A stretch of 64,000 bases of DNA from Bosea sp. ANAM02 (GTDB lineage Bacteria > Pseudomonadota > Alphaproteobacteria > Rhizobiales > Beijerinckiaceae): contig NZ_AP022848.1 of NCBI RefSeq assembly GCF_011764485.1, forward strand, positions 2,942,001 through 3,006,000, given 5' to 3'. The notes under the pieces were generated by a model. It was not told the DNA's origin. It saw nothing but the letters and a program-made list of their open reading frames with translations, and searched no databases. Position numbers and translations under genes: made by a program. Shown here piece by piece: positions 56,514 to 64,000 of the stretch (positions are counted from its first letter, which is position 1; each line of letters starts with the position of its first letter).

Positions 56514-57137
56514 TCAGCCCTTCTGGCCGATCTTGCCTTCGCGCCCGGAGAGCAACCGGGCGATGTTCTCCCGGTGCATGATCCAGAGCAGGACGGTGAG
56601 CCCGGCCATGACGAGCGCGGCCTTGGGCATGCCCGCCCAGAGCCAGAGCAGGAGCGGCGTCAGGGCGCTGGCGACCAGTGCCGAGAGCGAGGAATAGCGG
56701 AAGAGATAGGCCAGGCTCAGCCAGATCGCAGCGAAGACCAAAGCGATGGAGGCCTTCACGCCGATCAGCACGCCCAGATAGGTCGCGACGCCCTTGCCGC
56801 CCTTGAAGCGCAGCCAGATCGGAAAGAGATGGCCGAAGAAGGCACCGACGCCCGCCGCCAGCGCCGCCTCCGGGCCGCCGAGGAAGCACGCGCCAACGAG
56901 GACCGCGGCCGTGCCCTTCAGCATATCGCCGACGAGGGTCGCCGCCGCGAGCTTCTTGTTGCCGGTGCGCAGGACGTTGGTCGCGCCGATATTGCCCGAG
57001 CCGATGCTGCGCAGGTCAGGGCCACCGGCGAGCCTGGTCAGGATGATGCCGAAGGGGATCGAGCCGAGGAGATAGCCGACGACGAGGGCGATCAGCGTGG
57101 CGGGGCCGGAAAGGCCCCAGTTCAACGTCTCAGCCAT
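56514..57137 (-). CDS. plsY: Acyl-phosphate:glycerol-3-phosphate acyltransferase PlsY
   Basis: 207-residue inner-membrane enzyme that makes lysophosphatidic acid, the first step of phospholipid synthesis. The family motifs are visible: [39 protein letters not shown] and [35 protein letters not shown] near the C terminus. About 6-7 helices. Immediately upstream of dprA (7 bp), and downstream of pyrC with 139 bp containing a family D repeat. Confidence 0.96.
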   Translation of the reverse strand: MAETLNWGLSGPATLIALVVGYLLGSIPFGIILTRLAGGPDLRSIGSGNIGATNVLRTGNKKLAAATLVGDMLKGTAAVLVGACFLGGPEAALAAGVGAFFGHLFPIWLRFKGGKGVATYLGVLIGVKASIALVFAAIWLSLAYLFRYSSLSALVASALTPLLLWLWAGMPKAALVMAGLTVLLWIMHRENIARLLSGREGKIGQKG

Positions 57138-57204
57138 TCAACCCCTCGTGCACCCACCCAGCGACGTCAGATATAGAATCCGCCGTCGCGAATAGGAAGC
57201 GCGC

Positions 57205-57250
57205 CGTCATCCCGGACAAGCCGCGTGAGCGGCGCCGATCCGGGATGACG
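57205..57250. repeat. Family D short palindromic repeat
   Basis: CGTCATCCCGGACAAGCCGCG and the inverse GGCGCCGATCCGGGATGACG with a GCGTGAGCGG centre; between pyrC and plsY, on the same-strand transcript. Confidence 0.7.
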
Positions 57251-57276
57251 AGGTGGAAATATCTGAGGCGACCGGT

Positions 57277-58593
57277 TCAGCCCGGCTCGACCTCATAGAC
57301 TACCCGGCCGCCGACGAAGGTCGCGGCGACGATGCCTTCCAGCCGCGCCTCGTCGAAGGGCGAGTTCTTGGCGCGGGACTTGAGCTTGCGCTTGTCGACG
57401 ACGAAGGGCGCCTCGGGGTCGAATAGGACGAGATCGGCAGGCGCGCCGACGGCAAGCCTGCCGGCGGAAAGCCCGATCAGCGCGGCAGGCCGGGCCGAAA
57501 GCGCGGCAAGAAGCTGCGGCAGGCCGATCTGCCCGGCCTGGACCAGACGCTGGGCAGCCGAGAGCATGGTCTCGATGCCGAGCGCACCGTCCGCGCATTC
57601 GGAAAAGGGCTGGCGCTTGGTCTCGACATCCTGCGGGTCGTGATCGGAGACGACGACGTCGATCACGCCCTCGGCCAGCGCGGCGACCATGGCGAGGCGA
57701 TCGTCCTCGTGGCGAAGCGGCGGAGAGACCTTGCAGAAGGTGCGGTACTCGCCGACATCGTTCTCGTTGAGGGTCAGGTTGTTGATCGAGACGCCGCAGG
57801 TGACGCGCACGCCGTCCTGCTTGGCCCGGCGCACCAACTCGACCGATTCCGCGCAGGAGATCATCGCGGCGTGGTAGCGGGCGCCGCTGGCGCGGGCGAG
57901 GCGGATGTCGCGCTCCAGCATCACCGTCTCGGCCTCGATCGGAATGCCCGGCAGCCCCCTGCGGCTGGCGAACTCGCCCTCGTTCATCACGCCGGAGCCG
58001 CGCAGGTCGGGGTCCTCGACATGGTTCATGATGAGGGCGTCGAAATTGCGGGCGTAGATCATGGCGCGACGCATGACCTGAGGATTACGCAGGCCCTTCG
58101 CGCCGTCGCAGAAGGAGACCGCCCCGGCCTCCAGCAGGAGGCCGAACTCGGTGATCTCCCTGCCCTCCAGCCCCTTGGTCAGGGCGGCGCAGGAGAGCAC
58201 GTTGACGACGGCCTTGTCGCGGGCGCGGCGCTTGACGAAATCGATGATCGCGGGGTCGTCGATCACCGGATTGGTGTCCGGGCGGCAGACGACCGTGGTG
58301 ACGCCGCCGGCGGCAGCGGCCTGCGAGCCGGTGCCGAGCGTCTCGCGGAACTCGGCGCCGGGCTCGCCGAGGAAGGCGCGCAGGTCGACGAGGCCGGGCG
58401 TCAGAACCTGACCCTTCGCATCGATGCGGCGCACACCTTCGCCCGTGGCGGGCGCGCCCTGCCATTCGACCGCGGCGATAGCGCCGTCGCGGACGAGAAC
58501 GGAGCCTACGCCTTCTCGCCCGGTCGCGGGGTCGATCAGGCGCGCGTCGACGATGGCCAAATCTCTCGACGTCATGTCCTGCGTGTCAGCCAT
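57277..58593 (-). CDS. pyrC: Dihydroorotase-like protein lacking metal ligands (PyrC')
   Basis: 438-residue amidohydrolase-fold protein of class I dihydroorotases. The place of the usual metal motif (D-M-H-V-H-L-R-E-P-G) reads D70-L-R-A-F-L-G-E-P-G79: both His ligands are replaced (Arg 72, Phe 74) and the substrate Arg is Gly 76. The later His pair is half lost (RYHAAMIS), while SDHDPQDVETK keeps the Asp. It is therefore probably not an enzyme. Such PyrC' proteins are known as structural partners of aspartate carbamoyltransferase (as in Pseudomonas). It follows pyrB by 17 bp, which fits this role; a true PyrC must then lie elsewhere. Confidence 0.9.
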   Translation of the reverse strand: MADTQDMTSRDLAIVDARLIDPATGREGVGSVLVRDGAIAAVEWQGAPATGEGVRRIDAKGQVLTPGLVDLRAFLGEPGAEFRETLGTGSQAAAAGGVTTVVCRPDTNPVIDDPAIIDFVKRRARDKAVVNVLSCAALTKGLEGREITEFGLLLEAGAVSFCDGAKGLRNPQVMRRAMIYARNFDALIMNHVEDPDLRGSGVMNEGEFASRRGLPGIPIEAETVMLERDIRLARASGARYHAAMISCAESVELVRRAKQDGVRVTCGVSINNLTLNENDVGEYRTFCKVSPPLRHEDDRLAMVAALAEGVIDVVVSDHDPQDVETKRQPFSECADGALGIETMLSAAQRLVQAGQIGLPQLLAALSARPAALIGLSAGRLAVGAPADLVLFDPEAPFVVDKRKLKSRAKNSPFDEARLEGIVAATFVGGRVVYEVEPG

Positions 58594-58610
58594 GTTCGGT
58601 CTCTTTACGC

Positions 58611-59555
58611 TCAGACATTCGGCAGGTGCTGGGCGAGCGCGTCGAGCACCGCCATGCGGACGGCGACGCCCATCTCGACCTGCTCGCGGATCAGCGATTG
58701 CGCACCGTCGGCGACGGCAGAGGAAATCTCGACGCCGCGATTCATCGGGCCGGGATGCATCACCAGCGCGTCGGCTTGAGCGCGCGACAGCTTCTCCTGG
58801 TCGAGCCCGTAATAGCGGAAATACTCCTTCGCCGACGGCACGAAGGCGCCGTTCATGCGCTCGAGCTGGAGGCGCAGCATCATCACGATGTCGGCGCCCT
58901 CCAGCCCCTTGTTCATGTCGGTGAAGATCTCGACGCCCAAGCGCTCGATGCCGGCCGGCAGCAGCGTCGTCGGCGCGATCAGGCGGACCTTCGCGCCCAG
59001 CGCATTGAGCAGGATGATGTTGGAGCGGGCGACGCGCGAATGCAGGATGTCGCCGCAGATCGCCACCGTCAGGCCCTGGATGCGGCCCTTGTTGCGGCGG
59101 ATCGTCAGCGCGTCGAGCAGGGCCTGGGTCGGGTGCTCGTGGGCGCCGTCGCCGGCATTGATCACCGAGCAGCCGACCTTGCGCGCGAGCAGGTTGACGG
59201 CGCCGGCCGCATGGTGGCGCACGACGATGATGTCGGGACGCATCGCGCTCAGCGTCGCGGCGGTATCGATCAGCGTCTCGCCCTTCTTCACCGAGGAGAA
59301 GGCAACGGACATGTTCATCACGTCGGCGCCAAGGCGCTTTCCGGCGAGTTCGAAGGAGGCCTGCGTCCGCGTCGAGGGCTCGAAGAACAGGTTGATCTGG
59401 GTGCGCCCGCGCAGCGCCGCCGTCTTCTTCTCGACCTGCCGGGAGAGCGCGACATAATCCTCCGCCCGGTCCAATAGCGCTTCAATGTCCAGATGGGACA
59501 GCCCCTCGATCCCGAGGAGGTGGCGGTGCGGATAGAGCGGTGCTGGCGATGTCAT
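58611..59555 (-). CDS. pyrB: Aspartate carbamoyltransferase catalytic subunit
   Basis: 314-residue enzyme that makes carbamoyl-aspartate in pyrimidine synthesis. Carbamoyl-phosphate loop [20 protein letters not shown], the KKGET loop, [38 protein letters not shown] and the C-terminal [13 protein letters not shown] are intact. First gene of pyrB-pyrC'; no pyrI regulatory-subunit gene is nearby, consistent with the class A type of complex in which an inactive dihydroorotase assists. Confidence 0.97.
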   Translation of the reverse strand: MTSPAPLYPHRHLLGIEGLSHLDIEALLDRAEDYVALSRQVEKKTAALRGRTQINLFFEPSTRTQASFELAGKRLGADVMNMSVAFSSVKKGETLIDTAATLSAMRPDIIVVRHHAAGAVNLLARKVGCSVINAGDGAHEHPTQALLDALTIRRNKGRIQGLTVAICGDILHSRVARSNIILLNALGAKVRLIAPTTLLPAGIERLGVEIFTDMNKGLEGADIVMMLRLQLERMNGAFVPSAKEYFRYYGLDQEKLSRAQADALVMHPGPMNRGVEISSAVADGAQSLIREQVEMGVAVRMAVLDALAQHLPNV

Positions 59556-59694
59556 TTGAAGCAGGCTGTTTAGGCGCGAGTCGGGCGCGGCGCAAGCGGG
59601 CCGGAGCCGGGAGGGCGCATGTCCTGTGGGTCGTGGAGCTTTCGGCCAAACGGCGCTACCAATCGGGTTTTCCGCCGTGCGTGAGGATGCCGCC

Positions 59695-60819
59695 TTGACC
59701 AGCCCGACCGATGCCTTCGTCCCCGCCCCCGACGGCGCCCTCTGGCAGACGATCGCGCCCGCCGAGGCCGGCTTCGACCCGAAAAGGCTAGAGGCGGCGG
59801 TGGATTTCGCCCGCGAGCAGGAGAGCCCCTGGCCGCGCAGCCTGTACTACCCGGACGGCAGCTATGTCGGGAATGTCGAGTGGAACGAGCGCGGCCCCTG
59901 GACCGAGATCGTCGGCCCGGTCAGCGAGCGCGGCGGCCCGGCCGGCCTGATCCTGAAGGGCGGGCGAATCGTCGTCGAATGGGGCGACACCGCCCGCACC
60001 GACATGACCTTCTCGATCGCCAAGAGCTATCTCGCGGTGCTCGCCGGCATCGCCTTCGACGACGGGCTGATCAAGGACGTGGACGAGCCGGTCGGCAAGA
60101 CGGTCGCCGGCCCCGTCTTTGCCGGTGCGCATAACGGCCAGATCACCTGGCGCCACCTGCTGCAGCAGTCGAGCGAGTGGCAAGGCGAGATCTTCGGCAA
60201 GTCCGACCAGGTCGACCATAACCGCCAGATCGGCCCCGGCGCCGACAACAGCCGCAAGGGCCAGCGCCGCGAGCTCAAGACGCCCGGCTCCTTCTACGAA
60301 TATAACGACGTGCGCGTGAACGTGCTGTCCTATGCGCTGCTCGAACGCTTTCGCCGGCCGCTGCCGGAGGTCCTGCGCGAGCGGGTGATGGACCCGATCG
60401 GCGCCTCGCCGGACTGGCGCTGGGAGGGCTACAGCACCTCCTTCACCGAGATCGACGGGCGCAGGGTCCAGTCGGTGCCGGGCGGCGGCCATTGGGGCGG
60501 CGGGCTCTTCATCGGCGCGCGCGACCATGCCCGCTTCGGCCTGCTGATCGGCCGGCAGGGCGACTGGGGCGGCCGGCAGGTCCTGTCGCGGGACTGGGTC
60601 AGGCGTATGCTGACGCCCTCGCCGACGCTGGCGAATTACGGCTATCTCTGGTGGCTGGCGGCACGTCCGGGCGTGCCGGCCAAGTCGTTCTCGGCGCTCG
60701 GTGCCGGCAGCAACGTGATCTGGGTCGATCCCGAGCAGGACGTCGTCGCCGTGCTGCGCTGGATCAACGGCGCCCAGACCGACGGCTTCATCGACCGGCT
60801 GGTGGCGGCGCGGGGCTGA
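59695..60819 (+). CDS. Serine hydrolase, beta-lactamase/DD-peptidase fold
   Basis: About 374 residues, class C beta-lactamase-related family. The nucleophile motif S-x-x-K is [14 protein letters not shown]; the second motif is in [17 protein letters not shown] (Y-N-D in place of Y-x-N); the third is the H-x-G type [17 protein letters not shown]. No signal peptide, so it is likely cytoplasmic and more an esterase or amidase than a beta-lactamase. I favour TTG 59695 (reading [14 protein letters not shown]) because GAGG lies 8 nt before; GTG 59677 and a longer ATG at 59626 are alternatives. Divergent from pyrB. Confidence 0.85.
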   Translation: MTSPTDAFVPAPDGALWQTIAPAEAGFDPKRLEAAVDFAREQESPWPRSLYYPDGSYVGNVEWNERGPWTEIVGPVSERGGPAGLILKGGRIVVEWGDTARTDMTFSIAKSYLAVLAGIAFDDGLIKDVDEPVGKTVAGPVFAGAHNGQITWRHLLQQSSEWQGEIFGKSDQVDHNRQIGPGADNSRKGQRRELKTPGSFYEYNDVRVNVLSYALLERFRRPLPEVLRERVMDPIGASPDWRWEGYSTSFTEIDGRRVQSVPGGGHWGGGLFIGARDHARFGLLIGRQGDWGGRQVLSRDWVRRMLTPSPTLANYGYLWWLAARPGVPAKSFSALGAGSNVIWVDPEQDVVAVLRWINGAQTDGFIDRLVAARG

Positions 60820-60847
60820 GGGCCCGCGGTTACCCCCGAACCTCGCC

Positions 60848-61060
60848 GTCATTCAGGGGCGCCGCGCAGCGGCGAGCCCGGAACCCACGAACACGACGGT
60901 TGCGTCATGGTCGGGCTTGTCCCGACCATCCACGTCTTCGTTGATCGAGGACGGTGTTCAAGACGTGGATGCTCGCCACAAGGGCGAGCATGACGACCAC
61001 TGGAACAGCGTCATGTTCATGGGTTCCGGGCTCTTCGCTAAAGCGAAGCCCCGGAATGAC
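60848..61060. repeat. Composite repeat: family C nested inside family B-like arms
   Basis: Outer arms GTCATTCAGGGGCGCCGCGC, GAACCCACGAACACGACG at the left and GTCATGTTCATGGGTTCCGGG, GCCCCGGAATGAC at the right; inside, 60903-60996 is a family C unit (CGTCATGGTCGGGCTTGTCC ... GCGAGCATGACG). Same design as 7358-7569 with the inner unit reversed. It fills most of the 471-bp gap before topA; the remaining 230 bp hold no clear gene. Confidence 0.72.
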
Positions 61061-61290
61061 GACAGAGCAACAGGCCCCCGCCTTGCAAAGCCGGCGACCG
61101 ACCCCATGTCTCACCGCTGCATCAGCGGGCCGGCGATCGTCGTCGTCATCCATTCGGGGTTTGACAGAGCCGGCGCGCTGAACCACTTTCGCGCGCATCT
61201 TCCGAACCGCAGCGGTCTTGCGGGTCGCGGAACCGTCCATCAGGGCTGGCTCCGCGCTCTGATCAGGGCTGTTATCGAGACACGAACATC

Positions 61291-63957
61291 ATGAAGCTCC
61301 TCGTCGTCGAGTCGCCGGCCAAGGCCAAGACGATCAACAAATATCTGGGCTCCGACTACGAGGTGATCGCCTCGTTCGGGCATATCCGCGACCTGCCGGC
61401 CAAGGACGGCTCGGTCGAGCCCGACAACGACTTCTCCATGAAATGGGAGATCGAGGGCCGCGGCGCCAAGCAGGTCGCGGAGATCGCGCGCGCCGTGAAG
61501 GGCGCCGAGAAGCTGATCCTCGCCACCGACCCGGATCGCGAGGGCGAGGCGATCTCCTGGCATGTGCTGGAGGCCCTGAACCAGAAGCGTGTGCTCAAGG
61601 GCATCCCTGTCGAGCGCGTCACCTTCAACGCCGTCACCAAGGACGCCGTGCAGAAGGCGCTGGCCAATCCGCGCGCGATCGACCAGGCGCTGGTCGATGC
61701 CTATCTGGCGCGGCGCGCGCTCGATTATCTCGTCGGCTTCACGCTCTCGCCGGTGCTGTGGCGGAAGTTGCCGGGCGCCCGCTCGGCCGGCCGCGTGCAG
61801 TCGGTGGCTTTGCGCCTCGTCTGCGACCGCGAGCGCGAGATCGAGGCCTTCCGGGCCCGTGAATACTGGTCGCTGGTCGCGACGCTCGCGACCGCGTCCG
61901 GCCAGACCTTCGAGGCCCGGCTCGTCGGCGCCGACGGCAAGAAGATCGCCCGTCTCGATATCGGCAACGAGGAGGAGGCCAAGGCCTTCAAGGCGGCGCT
62001 GGAAACCGCGCTCTTCACCGTCAACGAAGTCGAGGCCAAGCCGGTCAAGCGCCATCCGCAGCCGCCCTTTCAGACCTCGACGCTGCAGCAGGAGGCCTCG
62101 CGCAAGCTCGGCCTCGCCCCGGCGCGGACGATGCAACTCGCGCAGCGGCTCTATGAAGGCGTCGATATCGGCGGCGAGACTGTCGGCCTCATCACCTATA
62201 TGCGGACCGACGGCGTCGACATGGACGGCTCGGCCATTGCGGCGGCGCGCCGCGTCATCGGCAAGGAGTTCGGCGACCGCTACGTGCCGAGCGCCCCGCG
62301 CAAATACACGGTCAAGGCCAAGAACGCGCAGGAGGCCCACGAGGCCATCCGTCCGACCGATCTCGGCCGCCTGCCTGCCATGGTCGCCCGCCAGCTCGAG
62401 CCCGAGCAGGCCAAGCTCTACGAACTGATCTGGAAGCGTACTATCGCGAGCCAGATGGAATCGGCCGAGATGGAGCGCACCACGGTCGATATCGCCGCCA
62501 GGGTCGGAGCCCGCCATCTGGAACTGCGCGCCTCGGGCCAGGTCGTGCTCTTCGACGGCTTCCTGACGCTCTATCAGGAAAGCCGCGACGACGAGGAGGA
62601 CGAGGATTCCAAGAAGCTGCCGGCGATGAAGTCGGGCGACAAGCTGGAGAAGCGCGCCATTGCCGCCGACCAGCATTTCACCGAGCCGCCGCCGCGCTTC
62701 TCGGAAGCGAGCCTGGTCAAGCGCATGGAAGAACTCGGCATCGGCCGGCCCTCGACCTATGCCGCGACGCTCTCGACCTTGCGCGACCGCGAATATGTCC
62801 GTGTCGAGAAGAAGCGCCTCGTGCCCGAGGACAAGGGCATGCTGGTCACAGCCTTCCTGGAGAGCTTCTTCAAGCGCTATGTCGAGTTCGACTTCACCGC
62901 GAATCTCGAAGAGAATCTCGACCGCGTCTCGAATGCCGAGATCGACTGGAAGGCGCTGCTGCGTGCCTTCTGGGACGAGTTCCAGGCCTCGATCGGCGAG
63001 ACCAAGGACCTGCGCGTCGGCGACGTGCTGGAGGCGCTCAACGGCATCCTCGGCGACTATATCTTCCCGAAGAAGGCCGACGGCTCGGATCCGCGGGTCT
63101 GCCCGACCTGCGGCAACGGCCAGCTCTCGCTGAAGCTCGGCAAGTTCGGCGCCTTCGTCGGCTGCTCGAACTATCCGGAATGCCGCTATACGCGCCCCCT
63201 CTCCGTCCCGGCCGCCGATGGCGAGGCTTCGGCCGAGGGCGGCCAGGGCGCGCCGGGCGTGCGCATCCTCGGCACCGACCCGGTGACCAATCTCGAAGTC
63301 ACGCTGCGCGACGGCCGCTTCGGCCCCTATATCCAGCTCGGCGACGGCGAGAAGCCCAAGCGCTCCAGCCTGCCCAAGGGCATGAGCCCGGCAAGCGTGA
63401 CGCTGGAGAAGGCGCTCGCCCTGCTCTCGCTGCCGCGCGAGGTCGCCCGGCATCCCGAGAGCGGCGAGCCGATCCTCGTCGGCATCGGGCGCTTCGGGCC
63501 TTACGTCCAGCACGGCAAGGTCTACGCCAATATCGACAAGGACGACGACGTGCTCGAACTCGGCGCCAACCGTGCCATCGACCTGATCGTCGCCAAGGAA
63601 AGCGGCGGCGGTCGTGGCCGCGCGGCGGCGACGCCGGGCCGGGCGCTGGGCGACCACCCCGATGGCGGGGCGCTTGAGGTCAAGGCCGGGCGCTACGGAC
63701 CCTATGTCGCCTGGGGCAAGGTCTTCGCCACCTTGCCGAAGACCATGACAGCCGAGAGCATCACGCTCGAACAGGCGATCGAGCTGGCGAACGCCAAGGC
63801 CGAGGCCAAGGGTGGCAAGGGGAAGCCGAAAGCCGCTGCCGGTGCAGCCAAGGCCAAGGCACCGGCGAAGAAGCCTGCTGCGAAGAAGGCGCCTGCCCAG
63901 AAGGCGACCGAGGGCGAGCCGGCCGCGAAGAAGGCGCCGAAAGCCGCGCGCGGCTGA
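61291..63957 (+). CDS. topA: DNA topoisomerase I
   Basis: 888-residue type IA topoisomerase that relaxes negative supercoils. TOPRIM domain: MKLLVVESPAKAKTINKYLG, ILATDPDREGEAISWHV; the active-site Tyr 303 in GLITYMRTDGVDMDGSA; EEHAI-like segment AQEAHEAIRPTDLGR. A Cys4 zinc ribbon begins at residue 604 (CPTCGNGQL ... CSNYPEC), followed by several TopA C-terminal repeats (RFGPYIQLGDGEKPKR, RFGPYVQHGKVYANI, RYGPYVAWGKVFAT). It ends in a basic Lys/Ala/Pro tail (AKKPAAKKAPAQKA) typical of Hyphomicrobiales. A new frame begins at 63986 after 28 bp, but only 5 codons are visible. Confidence 0.97.
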   Translation: MKLLVVESPAKAKTINKYLGSDYEVIASFGHIRDLPAKDGSVEPDNDFSMKWEIEGRGAKQVAEIARAVKGAEKLILATDPDREGEAISWHVLEALNQKRVLKGIPVERVTFNAVTKDAVQKALANPRAIDQALVDAYLARRALDYLVGFTLSPVLWRKLPGARSAGRVQSVALRLVCDREREIEAFRAREYWSLVATLATASGQTFEARLVGADGKKIARLDIGNEEEAKAFKAALETALFTVNEVEAKPVKRHPQPPFQTSTLQQEASRKLGLAPARTMQLAQRLYEGVDIGGETVGLITYMRTDGVDMDGSAIAAARRVIGKEFGDRYVPSAPRKYTVKAKNAQEAHEAIRPTDLGRLPAMVARQLEPEQAKLYELIWKRTIASQMESAEMERTTVDIAARVGARHLELRASGQVVLFDGFLTLYQESRDDEEDEDSKKLPAMKSGDKLEKRAIAADQHFTEPPPRFSEASLVKRMEELGIGRPSTYAATLSTLRDREYVRVEKKRLVPEDKGMLVTAFLESFFKRYVEFDFTANLEENLDRVSNAEIDWKALLRAFWDEFQASIGETKDLRVGDVLEALNGILGDYIFPKKADGSDPRVCPTCGNGQLSLKLGKFGAFVGCSNYPECRYTRPLSVPAADGEASAEGGQGAPGVRILGTDPVTNLEVTLRDGRFGPYIQLGDGEKPKRSSLPKGMSPASVTLEKALALLSLPREVARHPESGEPILVGIGRFGPYVQHGKVYANIDKDDDVLELGANRAIDLIVAKESGGGRGRAAATPGRALGDHPDGGALEVKAGRYGPYVAWGKVFATLPKTMTAESITLEQAIELANAKAEAKGGKGKPKAAAGAAKAKAPAKKPAAKKAPAQKATEGEPAAKKAPKAARG

Positions 63958-64000
63958 CGGCGCCGCACTTTACGGAACGGCCTGAATGCGTCTCGCGAGC

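Noticed and set aside
59626..59694. Longer start of the serine hydrolase
   Set aside because: The extra residues do not form a signal peptide and there is no ribosome-binding site; TTG 59695 with GAGG at 8 nt fits better, although this is not proven.
61240..63657. An 805-codon minus-strand frame opposite topA
   Set aside because: Antisense shadow; topA is intact with all motifs, and the opposite frame has no recognisable domain.
63986..64000. ATG after topA that could start the next gene (topA is often followed by rnr)
   Set aside because: Only five codons are visible, without a clear ribosome-binding site; cannot be judged.

Overview
The window is 64 kb of GC-rich (roughly two-thirds G+C), densely packed, almost entirely chromosomal DNA from an alphaproteobacterium of the order Hyphomicrobiales (Rhizobiales). 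The evidence is the gene content: a general L-amino-acid transporter aapJQMP, an HdaA-type DnaA regulator followed by ppk and ppx, a pyrB-pyrC' pair whose dihydroorotase has lost its metal ligands, GatCAB genes split over two loci, and an mmgR/suhB (alpha-r8) type small RNA. My best guess at genus level is Bosea or a close relative, but this rests on general resemblance only. I saw no prophage, transposase, integrase, CRISPR array, tRNA or rRNA.

Layout: 1-1625 holds the 3' end of a copper P-type ATPase and cueR, split by a short palindromic element with a 12-bp direct repeat at its ends. 1792-3976 carries an M20 amidohydrolase and a MarR regulator. 3933-8789 is a branched-chain-amino-acid-type ABC transporter in which the two permeases (LivH and LivM) are one protein. 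9072-9165 is a candidate small RNA with promoter and terminator. 9711-12076 is exbB-exbD-tonB, with a possible iron-control box upstream. 12388-14723 has a ModE-like regulator, a free-methionine-sulfoxide reductase, a methyltransferase and a small secreted protein. 14931-20909 is the aap amino-acid transporter with two tandem substrate-binding proteins, next to a divergent cystathionine beta-lyase. 22555-28821 is ppx, ppk, hdaA, an AI-2E-type permease and a CDP-alcohol phosphatidyltransferase. 29103-30802 is purM-purN. 30977-37273 mixes a GST, ndk, a MipA-like outer-membrane protein, several small secreted or membrane proteins and a WYL regulator. 37438-40084 has two acetyltransferases and gatB. 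40494-44960 is an RND efflux pump without its outer-membrane channel. 45062-47230 has a small membrane protein and gatC-gatA. 47520-52671 has a metallo-hydrolase, adenine deaminase, a D-hydroxyacid dehydrogenase with an acetyltransferase, and ruvX. 52887-55270 has small secreted proteins and an AEC permease. 55286-59555 is dprA, plsY, pyrC' and pyrB. 59695-63957 is a serine hydrolase and topA.

Most genes are housekeeping (purines, pyrimidines, polyphosphate, Gln-tRNA/Asn-tRNA amidation, DNA topology and replication control) or nutrient uptake and efflux. The most striking non-coding feature is a network of intergenic palindromic repeats: five sequence families at 15 loci, including two loci where one family sits inside another. 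The most interesting individual items are the repeat insertion between copA and cueR, the alpha-r8-like small RNA, the LivH-LivM fusion, the metal-ligand-less PyrC, hairpins inside operons (gatC/gatA, aapJ/aapJ2/aapQ) and two well-supported tiny proteins of 27 and 44 residues.
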